Assembly: GCF_937997465.1 (NCBI RefSeq)
Contig: NZ_CALKTQ010000042.1
Location: forward strand, 1-5,885
Source of the DNA: an uncultured Campylobacter sp.
GTDB taxonomy: Bacteria > Campylobacterota > Campylobacteria > Campylobacterales > Campylobacteraceae
Length of the DNA stretch: 5,885 nucleotides
Reading direction: 5' to 3'
The position numbers were made by a program, and so were the translations under genes. Below are positions 1-5,806 of the stretch, piece after piece; position 1 is the stretch's first letter; each line of letters begins with the position of its first letter. The notes below the pieces were generated by a model. It worked only from the letters and a program-made list of their open reading frames with translations, ran no database searches and was not told the origin of the DNA.

Positions 1-435
1 GAGCTCTACGCCGAGCAGCAAATTTTAGACAATCTAAAAACCAGCCAGACCTTCTCCTACGTAAAAGCCGAATTTAAAAAAGGTAGCAACAAAGGCATGG
101 AGGTGCCGACCGTACAAAAGAGCAAATTTGTCGCTAGCATCGACTACGAGCCGATCAAGGATCTAAATTTACTCCTTGACGTCAAATACCTATCAAAGCT
201 AAAAAGAGCTATCTACTCGGGCGTGACCGATATCTCGGGCTACGAGACGCAAACCGTCTCTAGAACGCTAGTGGATCTTGGAGTGAAGTATAAATTTAAA
301 GGCGGATTTTCGGTCTCGGCGGGGGTTAAAAATTTATTCAACAAAAAATACAACTCCTATCAAAGCGAGCTAGAGGACATATACGAGCCTGCCGACGAGA
401 GAAACTACTACGTAGAGTTTAAGTATGCCTACTAA
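1..435 (+). CDS. TonB-dependent outer-membrane receptor, C-terminal fragment (probable haem receptor)
   Basis: The reading frame is open from the first base to the TAA at 433-435, giving 144 residues of a protein whose start lies upstream of the window. It shows alternating amphipathic beta-strand segments (such as FVASIDYEP and LLLDVKYL) and the classic end-of-barrel motif GVKNLFNKKY of TonB-dependent receptors. It ends in FKYAY, with the terminal aromatic residue expected for recognition by the outer-membrane assembly machinery. These features place it as the last strands of a 22-stranded barrel; full-length family members are usually 600-750 residues. An internal ATG at 97 is not the real start, because the frame continues upstream. 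Its last 11 bases overlap the permease gene, so it belongs to the same operon. Haem as ligand is inferred from the downstream ABC transporter and ChuW/HutW-like gene; the plug domain and ligand-binding loops that would show specificity are outside the window. Confidence 0.88.
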   Translation, partial: ELYAEQQILDNLKTSQTFSYVKAEFKKGSNKGMEVPTVQKSKFVASIDYEPIKDLNLLLDVKYLSKLKRAIYSGVTDISGYETQTVSRTLVDLGVKYKFKGGFSVSAGVKNLFNKKYNSYQSELEDIYEPADERNYYVEFKYAY

Positions 436-1405
436 AAACGGAGTTACGGCGGTTTTGGCGGCGCTTACGGCGCTGCTTTTTATATTTTCGCTTAGTCTTG
501 GCGGGGCCGATATCTCGTGGCAAGATATCATCAAATTTGCAAGTGGCGGCGAGATAGACGAGATAAAAGAAACGATCTTGCTAGAAATTCGCTTGCCGCG
601 CGTCATCATGGCCTTTTTGATCGGTATGCTTTTAGCAAGCTCGGGCGTCGTCGTGCAAAGCGTATTTTTAAACCCGCTAGCCGACCCCTACATCATCGGC
701 ATCGCCTCCGCCGCGACCTTTGGCGCCGTGGCGGCTTATCTTTTAAAGCTGCCCGATTTTTACTACGGAGTGTTTGCCTTTTTTAGCGCGGCGATACTCT
801 CCGTGCTGATCTTTAAACTCTCCAAAAAAGGCAAATCCATCGCCACGCTTCTTATCATCGGTATCGCGTTTTCGTCGTTTTTGGGCGCGTTTACGAGCTT
901 TGCGACCTACCTCATCGGCGAGGATAGCTTTAAGATAGTAGCGTGGATGATGGGCTACGTGGGCTCGGCAAACTGGGAAAAGATCGCCTACATCTGCGTT
1001 CCTCTCGTGCTATCTATGGCGTATTTTTACTTCAAACGCTTTGAGTTAAACGTCATCCTAAGCGGCGACGAGGAGGCTCAAAGCCTAGGCGTGGACGTAG
1101 AAAAGATGAAAAAACGCCTACTTATCGTTTCATCCTTAGCCGTGGCGTTTTCGGTCGCGTTTACGGGCATGATAGGCTTTGTGGGGCTCATCATCCCGCA
1201 TACCTTGCGCATGATACTAAAGACCTCGAGCAACATCGTTTTGATACCCATTAGCGCCTTTGCGGGCGGGTTTTTCCTGCTAGCCTGCGACACGATAGGC
1301 AAAAGCGTCCTAAGCCCGACCGAGGTGCCTATAGGCGTGGTTACGGCGTTTTTCGGCGCTCCGTTTTTTCTATTTTTAGCTATCCGTTCAAGCAGGAGCA
1401 TATAA
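425..1405 (+). CDS. chuB: FecCD/BtuC-family ABC transporter permease, probable haem permease
   Basis: This 326-residue inner-membrane protein has the normal length and about ten hydrophobic segments of the FecCD family (vitamin B12, siderophore and haem importers). Family motifs seen are RLPR at 56-59, NPLADPYIIGI at 83-93, the coupling region GDEEAQSLGV at 214-223, GFVGLIIPH at 251-259 and VPIGVVTAFFGAPFF near 301-315. Arg56 and Arg59 sit where BtuC uses arginines to dock acidic residues of its binding protein; the partner encoded downstream has glutamates at the expected places. The start ATG lies inside the receptor gene (11-base overlap), with only a weak TAGAG at 413-417 upstream, so translation is probably coupled to the receptor. 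The closest functional model is ChuB of the C. jejuni haem locus. A siderophore or cobalamin substrate cannot be excluded from this sequence alone; haem is favoured by the neighbours. Confidence 0.9.
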   Translation: MPTKNGVTAVLAALTALLFIFSLSLGGADISWQDIIKFASGGEIDEIKETILLEIRLPRVIMAFLIGMLLASSGVVVQSVFLNPLADPYIIGIASAATFGAVAAYLLKLPDFYYGVFAFFSAAILSVLIFKLSKKGKSIATLLIIGIAFSSFLGAFTSFATYLIGEDSFKIVAWMMGYVGSANWEKIAYICVPLVLSMAYFYFKRFELNVILSGDEEAQSLGVDVEKMKKRLLIVSSLAVAFSVAFTGMIGFVGLIIPHTLRMILKTSSNIVLIPISAFAGGFFLLACDTIGKSVLSPTEVPIGVVTAFFGAPFFLFLAIRSSRSI

Positions 1406-1406
1406 A

Positions 1407-2174
1407 GTGAAAGTAGAAAAACTATGCTTTAGCTACGGCAAAAAAGAGATACTAAAAAACGTAAATTTAAGCCTCAAAAACGGTCGTTTCGTAGGGATTT
1501 TGGGCCCAAACGGCTGCGGCAAATCTACTCTTTTAAAAAATATCCTAAAAATTTTATCGCCAAATAGCGGCGTGATCACGCTAGAAAACAAAAAGCTGGA
1601 GGATTATTCGCTAAAAGAGCTGGCTAAAATTTTAGGCTTCGTACCGCAAAAAACGGTTTTAAGTATGCCCTTAACGGTTGAAGATATCGTGCTAACGGGG
1701 CGCTTTTGCCATCTAAAAAGCCAGTTAAGCGGATACGACGCAAACGACGTAGCCAAAACCTACGAGATCATGCGCCTGCTTGACGTAGAGCGATTTGCCA
1801 AACGCAGCGCCCACTCCTTAAGCGGCGGAGAATTTCAGCGCGTACTGCTAGCTAGAGCGCTAGTTAGTGAGCCAAAGATTTTGCTTCTTGACGAGCCTAC
1901 GAGCGCGCTAGATCTAAACTACGGGGTTCAGATGCTAAAGATCTGCGAGGATTTGACTAGAGAGCTAAATTTACTCTCCGTAGCCGTGCTGCATGATCTA
2001 AATTTAGCCGCTACGTTTTGCGACGAGCTCGTGATGCTAAAAGACGGCGAGATACGCTACGCAGGCACGGCAAAGCAGCTTTATACGAAAGAAATTTTAC
2101 ATGAAATTTACGGGCTAAACTGCGAAATTTTAGAGCACGACGGCATGCCGTTTGTCGTGCCCGTAAAGCGATAA
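1407..2174 (+). CDS. chuC: ABC transporter ATP-binding protein, probable haem importer ATPase
   Basis: This 255-residue cytoplasmic ATPase drives the importer formed with the upstream permease. All nucleotide-binding elements are intact: Walker A GPNGCGKST (33-41), Q-loop Gln81, signature LSGGE (138-142), Walker B ILLLDEP (158-164), D-loop SALD (166-169) and switch His196 in the HDLNLA segment. The length and this layout match the FecE/BtuD/HmuV group of iron-siderophore, B12 and haem importers. The start is GTG, one base after the permease stop; AGGAG at 1394-1398 lies 8 bases upstream of it, inside the end of the permease gene, which supports this start and coupled translation. No residue in an ATPase of this family tells the substrate, so the haem role comes from gene context. 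Confidence 0.92.
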   Translation: MKVEKLCFSYGKKEILKNVNLSLKNGRFVGILGPNGCGKSTLLKNILKILSPNSGVITLENKKLEDYSLKELAKILGFVPQKTVLSMPLTVEDIVLTGRFCHLKSQLSGYDANDVAKTYEIMRLLDVERFAKRSAHSLSGGEFQRVLLARALVSEPKILLLDEPTSALDLNYGVQMLKICEDLTRELNLLSVAVLHDLNLAATFCDELVMLKDGEIRYAGTAKQLYTKEILHEIYGLNCEILEHDGMPFVVPVKR

Positions 2175-2192
2175 ATTTACAAATCAAATTTG

Positions 2193-2198
2193 AAAGGA
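2193..2198 (+). promoter_or_regulatory. Ribosome binding site that fixes the start of the binding-protein gene
   Basis: AAAGGA lies 6 bases before the ATG at 2205. A possible in-frame TTG start at 2190 would lie upstream of, and overlap, this site and has no good site of its own. Starting at 2205 also gives a clean signal peptide that begins MKK. The 30-base gap before it (2175-2204) is the longest in the operon and shows no terminator or promoter. Confidence 0.75.
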
Positions 2199-2204
2199 TT
2201 TTCT

Positions 2205-3026
2205 ATGAAAAAAATAGCCGCACTTTTGCTTGCAGCCAGTTGTCTTTTGGCGAATTTAACCGCAAACGCGCCCAAAAAACTAGTCGTACTAGACCCATCA
2301 GTCGTCGAGATAGTCTATATGCTAGGCGCGCAGGATCAGTTAGCCGCCATCGCTACGCTTCAGTTTTCTAAAATTTGGCCCGAGGATCAAACCGTAAAGC
2401 TAAAAAGCGTAGGCACGTACACGAAGCCAAATATCGAGCAAATCGTCGAACTAAAGCCCGATCTTGTTATCACCAGCTTTCACTCGGCAAACGTAAACGA
2501 GAGCCTTGCTAAATTTAAGCTAAAAACCCTCACGCTAAAAGCCGATAGCGTCGGCGATATCTACAAAAATATCGAAGAAATCGGCAAAGTAACAGGCAAA
2601 GAGCAAAAAGCAAGCGAAGTCGTAAACGAGATAAAATCCAAAATCGACTCTTTTGCAACCAGCGAAGTAAAGGGCAAAAAGATACTAGCGGTATTTTCCT
2701 CGACGCCGCTTACGGGCTTTAGCTCAAAGACGCTGCCGGGCGATATCTTTAACAAACTCGGACTAAAAAACATCGCCGATAGCGTAGAGGGCTCGACTCC
2801 GATCGTCTCGACAGAGTTTATCTTATCGCAAAATCCAGACTTTATCGTCGTTATCGGCGGTATGGGCGGAGATGGCGAAAATTTCCTAAAACAAAATCCG
2901 GTACTTAAAAAAACGACCGCCGCAAAAAACGGCAAAGTACTCACCGTGCCATCCTCGATGCTGCTTAGAGGAACGCCTCGCATAGGCGAAGCCGTAGATA
3001 AATTTTACGAGATGCTAAGCAAATAA
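2205..3026 (+). CDS. chuD: Periplasmic binding protein of the ABC importer, probable haem-binding ChuD
   Basis: This is a 273-residue exported cluster A-II (TroA/BtuF-like) binding protein that carries ligand to the permease. Residues 1-20 form a typical signal peptide (MKK, then a hydrophobic core); LTA at 18-20 is a plausible cleavage site. Cys13 is preceded by A-A-S, a poor lipobox, so a lipoprotein is possible but less likely. Two lobes joined by a long helix are suggested: LVVLDPSVVEIVYMLG (26-41) and the segment ending in LKPDLVI (83-89) in the first, the helix around 118-150, then STPLTGF and PDFIVVIGG in the second. Glu78 and Glu204 fall at the two conserved positions that dock onto permease arginines. 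Tyr72, in VGTYTKPN, aligns with the region where ShuT/PhuT-type proteins place a haem-ligating tyrosine; this is suggestive, not proof. The stop overlaps the next start (TAATG) by one base. Confidence 0.88.
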   Translation: MKKIAALLLAASCLLANLTANAPKKLVVLDPSVVEIVYMLGAQDQLAAIATLQFSKIWPEDQTVKLKSVGTYTKPNIEQIVELKPDLVITSFHSANVNESLAKFKLKTLTLKADSVGDIYKNIEEIGKVTGKEQKASEVVNEIKSKIDSFATSEVKGKKILAVFSSTPLTGFSSKTLPGDIFNKLGLKNIADSVEGSTPIVSTEFILSQNPDFIVVIGGMGGDGENFLKQNPVLKKTTAAKNGKVLTVPSSMLLRGTPRIGEAVDKFYEMLSK

Positions 3027-3805
3027 TGCGCTATTTTCTAGTCTCGCTCGTTTTAAATTTGGCTCTGCTTTTTTTGCCGTTAAACTCGCGCCAGATAGAG
3101 AGCGCAAAACCGCAAGAAACGATCAAGATAAAGCTAAATTTGAGGCAAGAAGAGCCCAGCAAAGAGACTAGAGAGTATATGCCGCCTCAAAGCGCGGAGC
3201 CGCTAGAAAAACCTATGGAATGGCTGCAAGAAACACAGCCCAAACCGATCAAATTTGAGCCCGAGCCCGAGCTCAAGCCCGAAATTTTAGAACCAAAGCC
3301 GGTAGAGCCGGAACCCAAAAAGCCAAAGGAGGAGAAAAAGCAACCCCCAAAGCCAAAAATAAAAAAGCAAATTTCGCCAAAGCAGGCGCAAACGGTAAAA
3401 GAGGAGTCTAAATTTGAACCAGTACCAGCACCGAGTCAAATTTTACCCGCCGAGCAAAGCTCGCTGCCTAGCTCAAATTTAGCCCCCGCAAAGCAGCCTG
3501 CCGCGCAAGATAGCGGCGAAGCAAAAGATCAAAACGCGTGCAAAGAGGGCGTGGGCTTTACCGTGGCGCGCGAGCCCGAGGCCAAATATCCCAAAAAAGC
3601 GCTCATGCTGCGGCTAAGCGGGACATTTAAGGTCGAGGTTGATTTTAAATTTGACGGAGAGATAAAGATAATAGCCGTTCGCGGGAAAAATAAAATTTTT
3701 AACGACGAAGCCGTAAAAATAACAAAGGAGTTAGAAATTAAAGCGTTAAAAAATATATCGCACTGTATAATTACCAAACCTTACGAGTTCAAAACGGAGG
3801 AATAG
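3026..3805 (+). CDS. tonB: TonB-like energy transducer dedicated to the haem locus
   Basis: This 259-residue protein has the TonB layout: a short cytoplasmic start with one membrane anchor (about residues 3-18), a long Pro/Glu/Lys-rich periplasmic spacer (about 52-160, with repeated EP and KP pairs), and a C-terminal domain (about 176-259). The C-terminal domain has the family's YPKKAL (188-193), SGTFKVEVDFKFDGEI (198-213) and following helix. It would pass proton-motive energy from an ExbB/ExbD complex to the receptor encoded upstream; no exbB or exbD is in the window. The membrane anchor carries Ser7-x3-Asn11 where E. coli TonB has Ser16-x3-His20. The only two cysteines, Cys172 and Cys247, bracket the C-terminal domain. 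ATG overlaps the binding-protein stop by one base, indicating coupled translation. Whether this TonB serves only this receptor is inferred from position. Confidence 0.86.
   Translation: MRYFLVSLVLNLALLFLPLNSRQIESAKPQETIKIKLNLRQEEPSKETREYMPPQSAEPLEKPMEWLQETQPKPIKFEPEPELKPEILEPKPVEPEPKKPKEEKKQPPKPKIKKQISPKQAQTVKEESKFEPVPAPSQILPAEQSSLPSSNLAPAKQPAAQDSGEAKDQNACKEGVGFTVAREPEAKYPKKALMLRLSGTFKVEVDFKFDGEIKIIAVRGKNKIFNDEAVKITKELEIKALKNISHCIITKPYEFKTEE
3796..3800 (+). promoter_or_regulatory. Strong ribosome binding site before the radical-SAM gene
   Basis: GGAGG lies 5 bases before the ATG at 3806, inside the last codons of the TonB-like gene. It is the closest match to the Shine-Dalgarno consensus among the junctions of this operon. 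It favours the ATG at 3806 over the in-frame ATG at 3863, and suggests that the radical-SAM protein can be made efficiently without relying only on coupling. Confidence 0.7.
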
Positions 3806-5029
3806 ATGTTTGAAACCAGGCAAAAAGGGCACGCCGGGCCGACGCGTCCCAAAAAAATAAAAATGGCGACTAACGCCGAGGTCGAGAAATTTTTAACCGA
3901 GGAGCTACCCGCGCAAAAGGACGGCGTGATATACATTCATGTGCCATTTTGCGATAATATCTGCTCGTTTTGCTCGATGAACCGCACGAAGCTGGAAGAC
4001 GAGCTAGATAGCTACACGCAGTATCTGCTGGGTGAGATCGAAAAATACGGTAAATTTCCGTATCTGCAAGCTAAAGATATCCGCAGCGTCTATTTTGGCG
4101 GCGGAACTCCTACGATACTAAAAGAAAAGCACCTTGAGCCAGTTATCACGGCTTTGCGCTCAAATTTTAATATCTCGGACGACTGCGAATTTAGTCTAGA
4201 AACCACGCTGCATAATCTAAATTTAAGCAAAGTGCGCCTGCTAGAAAGCCTAGGCGTAAACCGCTTTAGTATCGGCGTGCAGACATTTTCGGACAAAGGC
4301 CGCAAGCTGCTAAACCGCGTCCACGATAAAAAAGGCGCGATAGAGCACCTAAAAATGATCAGGCAAAATTTTAGCGGCATGGGTTGCACGGATATTATAT
4401 TTAACTACCCCGAGCAAACGATAGACGAGGTGCTAGAAGACGCGCGCCTAGTTGATGAGCTAAACATCGACAGCACGAGCTTTTATTCGCTTCAGCTTTT
4501 TGAAAAATCGCAGCTCGCAAAGACGGTCTCGCAGGACTACTACGACGTGAACTACGAGCATAAGCTGCACAACGCTTTCTTTGAAAAGCTACTAAGCACC
4601 GGCAACTACGAGGTGCTAGAGCATACTAAATTTAACCGCATCGGCCGCGACCGCTATCAGTATATCCGCCTAAGCCACGAGGGCGCCGATATCCTGCCGC
4701 TAGGCAGAGGCTCTGGCGGAAGGCTAGGCTACTACGACATCTACAACGCAAAAGAAAAAATGCGCATGATAAACAAAGTAGACGACAAGCAGCGTGCCGA
4801 AGCGCGACTAAAAAGCCTCTTTATGTACCCAAAAATCGACCTCGCGCAGGTAAAAAGCCTGGTTGAGGGCGAGACGTTTGACGCGCTAATGGAGTTTTTC
4901 AAAAAATGCGAAAGCAAAGGCTATATGCACATAGAAAACGGCTTTTTAAACTACACAACCGACGGTGTATTTTGGGGTATGTCGATCGGCACCGAAGTAG
5001 CAAATATCTCACAAAAGGACTTTGAATGA
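3806..5029 (+). CDS. hutW: HemN-superfamily radical-SAM enzyme, probable ChuW/HutW-type anaerobic haem-degradation protein
   Basis: This 407-residue cytoplasmic protein has the radical-SAM cluster motif CX3CX2C (Cys49, Cys53, Cys56) in YIHVPFCDNICSFC. It also has GGGTPT (98-103) for SAM binding, a conserved acidic residue (Glu132 in SLETT), SIGVQTF (155-161) and a HemN C-terminal helical domain (about 328-400). Within the superfamily it differs from coproporphyrinogen dehydrogenase HemN: the extra cysteine after the cluster motif is missing (Met58 stands there), and the glycine-rich LPLGRGSGGRLGYY (297-310) resembles the ChuW/HutW group. Its place in a haem-uptake operon agrees. In E. coli O157, ChuW opens haem without oxygen using SAM radicals and methyl transfer, giving anaerobilin and free iron; the same role is inferred here. 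The basic leader (about 1-20) is variable in the family. A HemN-like or haem-chaperone (HemW) role is less likely. The gene ends in a 4-base ATGA overlap with the flavodoxin. Confidence 0.85.
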   Translation: MFETRQKGHAGPTRPKKIKMATNAEVEKFLTEELPAQKDGVIYIHVPFCDNICSFCSMNRTKLEDELDSYTQYLLGEIEKYGKFPYLQAKDIRSVYFGGGTPTILKEKHLEPVITALRSNFNISDDCEFSLETTLHNLNLSKVRLLESLGVNRFSIGVQTFSDKGRKLLNRVHDKKGAIEHLKMIRQNFSGMGCTDIIFNYPEQTIDEVLEDARLVDELNIDSTSFYSLQLFEKSQLAKTVSQDYYDVNYEHKLHNAFFEKLLSTGNYEVLEHTKFNRIGRDRYQYIRLSHEGADILPLGRGSGGRLGYYDIYNAKEKMRMINKVDDKQRAEARLKSLFMYPKIDLAQVKSLVEGETFDALMEFFKKCESKGYMHIENGFLNYTTDGVFWGMSIGTEVANISQKDFE

Positions 5030-5535
5030 AAAAAATAGTTATCTACACGAGCGCGACCGGAAATACCGAGAAAGTCGGTCTTGCCATCGCAAACGAGCTT
5101 GGCTGCGAAGCGGTCAAATTTAGCGAGAATCTGCACCTAAATTTGGACGGCTACGACTTTATCGCGCTTGGATTTTACGTCGATAAGGGCGATGCCGAGC
5201 CTAAATTTAAACGCTTTTTGCGCGAAGTAAAGGGCAAAAAAGTCGGCCTGTTTATGACGCTGGGCATGGATCCCGAGCACGAGCACGCGATGAACTGCCT
5301 AGAAAAGGCAAAAGTCGTGCTACGCGAGGGCGAAAATGAAATTTTACGCGAGTTTTACTGCCAGGGCGCGATCGATCCGAAAGTCATCGAGCAACTACGC
5401 AAAATGGGCGAAGCAGCACCCAACGACCCGCGCTACGCCGTAACTCCTGAGCGCGAAGCCAGATGGGCTAGGGCTGCAACTCACCCAGACGCAAACGATC
5501 TAGAAAACGCAAAAGCAGCGTTTAAAGGGATATAA
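5026..5535 (+). CDS. Flavodoxin-family protein, BilS/HmuF-like, likely redox partner in haem breakdown
   Basis: This 169-residue protein begins MKKIVIYTSATGNTEKV, whose TSATGNT (8-14) is the FMN-phosphate loop of flavodoxins. ALGFYVDKGDAEP (47-59) and KKVGLFMTLGMDPEHEH (71-87) are the next FMN-contact loops. The tail (CQGAIDPKVIEQL, 112-124, then TPEREARW at 140-147 and a helical end) is not found in ordinary electron-transfer flavodoxins. It resembles the flavodoxin-family proteins called BilS, which sit beside bilirubin reductase in gut bacteria. In Fusobacterium nucleatum the flavodoxin-superfamily protein HmuF acts with the radical-SAM HmuW in haem trafficking and anaerobilin reduction. 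By analogy this protein may donate electrons to the radical-SAM enzyme, carry haem, or reduce its product; the sequence cannot choose among these. ATGA overlap with the upstream stop and AAAAGGA (5013-5019), 6 bases before ATG, support coupled expression. The family is firm, the exact role is inferred. Confidence 0.87.
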   Translation: MKKIVIYTSATGNTEKVGLAIANELGCEAVKFSENLHLNLDGYDFIALGFYVDKGDAEPKFKRFLREVKGKKVGLFMTLGMDPEHEHAMNCLEKAKVVLREGENEILREFYCQGAIDPKVIEQLRKMGEAAPNDPRYAVTPEREARWARAATHPDANDLENAKAAFKGI

Positions 5536-5562
5536 ATTTGCCGCCGCTTGGCGGTCAAATTT
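5534..5562 (+). terminator. Hairpin directly after the last operon gene, possible terminator
   Basis: AAATTTGCCGCC pairs with GGCGGTCAAATTT around a GCTT loop, with one bulged T at 5555, giving a 12-pair stem that begins within the flavodoxin stop codon. The position fits the end of the operon. A clear U-tract is missing: only the three T's at 5560-5562 (within the stem) follow, then GCTCTGG. It may therefore be a weak terminator or an mRNA 3'-end stabilising hairpin. GGCGGCG at 5568-5574 could compete with 5550-5554 for the same left arm. Confidence 0.5.
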
Positions 5563-5712
5563 GCTCTGGCGGCGTGAATTTATGCGTTAAATTTAGAGTG
5601 CTTTATCTTTTAAATTCGCAAATTTACGTTTGATTTTTAGTTTTTCTTTAAATCTATCGAGATTAAATTTTTGATAAATTTTACACACCGAAACTCGAGT
5701 CTTGAAAATGCA

Positions 5713-5733
5713 AAATTTAAATTAGTTAAATTT
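5713..5733. repeat. AT-rich perfect dyad (8-base arms)
   Basis: AAATTTAA (5713-5720) and TTAAATTT (5726-5733) are perfect inverted arms around ATTAG, a 21-base span of the size of a dimeric regulator site. AAATTT-based palindromes are common by chance in this AT-rich context, and no promoter or downstream gene is visible to tie it to, so an operator role is only a possibility. Confidence 0.35.
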
Positions 5734-5775
5734 GGTGCTATCGTGCCGCGTATCTTAAAAATTAATTATAAATCT

Positions 5776-5806
5776 GCGACGCTTTGCGCGAGCAAAGCAG
5801 TGTCGC
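5776..5806. repeat. GC-rich hairpin in the downstream non-coding region
   Basis: GCGACGCTTTGC (5776-5787) pairs with GCAAAGC (5792-5798) and GTCGC (5802-5806) around a GCGA loop, leaving a 3-base bulge AGT. Twelve pairs in all, mostly G-C. On the minus strand the stem is followed by AT-rich DNA with a TTTTT run (bases 5757-5775 read in reverse), so it could end transcription of a minus-strand gene to the right. It could equally be part of a dispersed intergenic repeat. Confidence 0.5.

Noticed and set aside
370..609. Minus-strand open frame of 79 codons across the receptor/permease junction
   Set aside because: It lies opposite two well-supported genes, has no ribosome binding site or recognisable family, and reads as a shadow of the permease coding sequence.
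2190..2204. TTG at 2190 as the start of the binding protein
   Set aside because: The ribosome binding site AAAGGA (2193-2198) lies downstream of it and serves the ATG at 2205, which gives the better signal peptide.
2205..2264. Binding protein as a lipoprotein via Cys13
   Set aside because: The residues before Cys13 are A-A-S rather than the usual L-A/S-G/A pattern. A conventional signal peptidase I site near residue 20 fits better, though lipidation is not excluded.
2561..2983. Minus-strand open frame of 140 codons opposite the binding-protein gene
   Set aside because: It is fully antisense to a gene with clear family motifs. The translation is low-complexity Ser/Phe/Pro-rich, typical of the reverse of such coding sequence, with no domain recognised.
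5611..5649. TAAATT-CGCA-AATTTA hairpin followed by T-runs as a terminator
   Set aside because: The six-pair stem is made only of A-T pairs and is too weak. In this AT-rich stretch such matches are expected by chance.
5650..5775. Small peptide gene or Fur box in the AT-rich downstream region
   Set aside because: Short frames on both strands lack start codons with ribosome binding sites, and no convincing match to a Campylobacter Fur site was seen.
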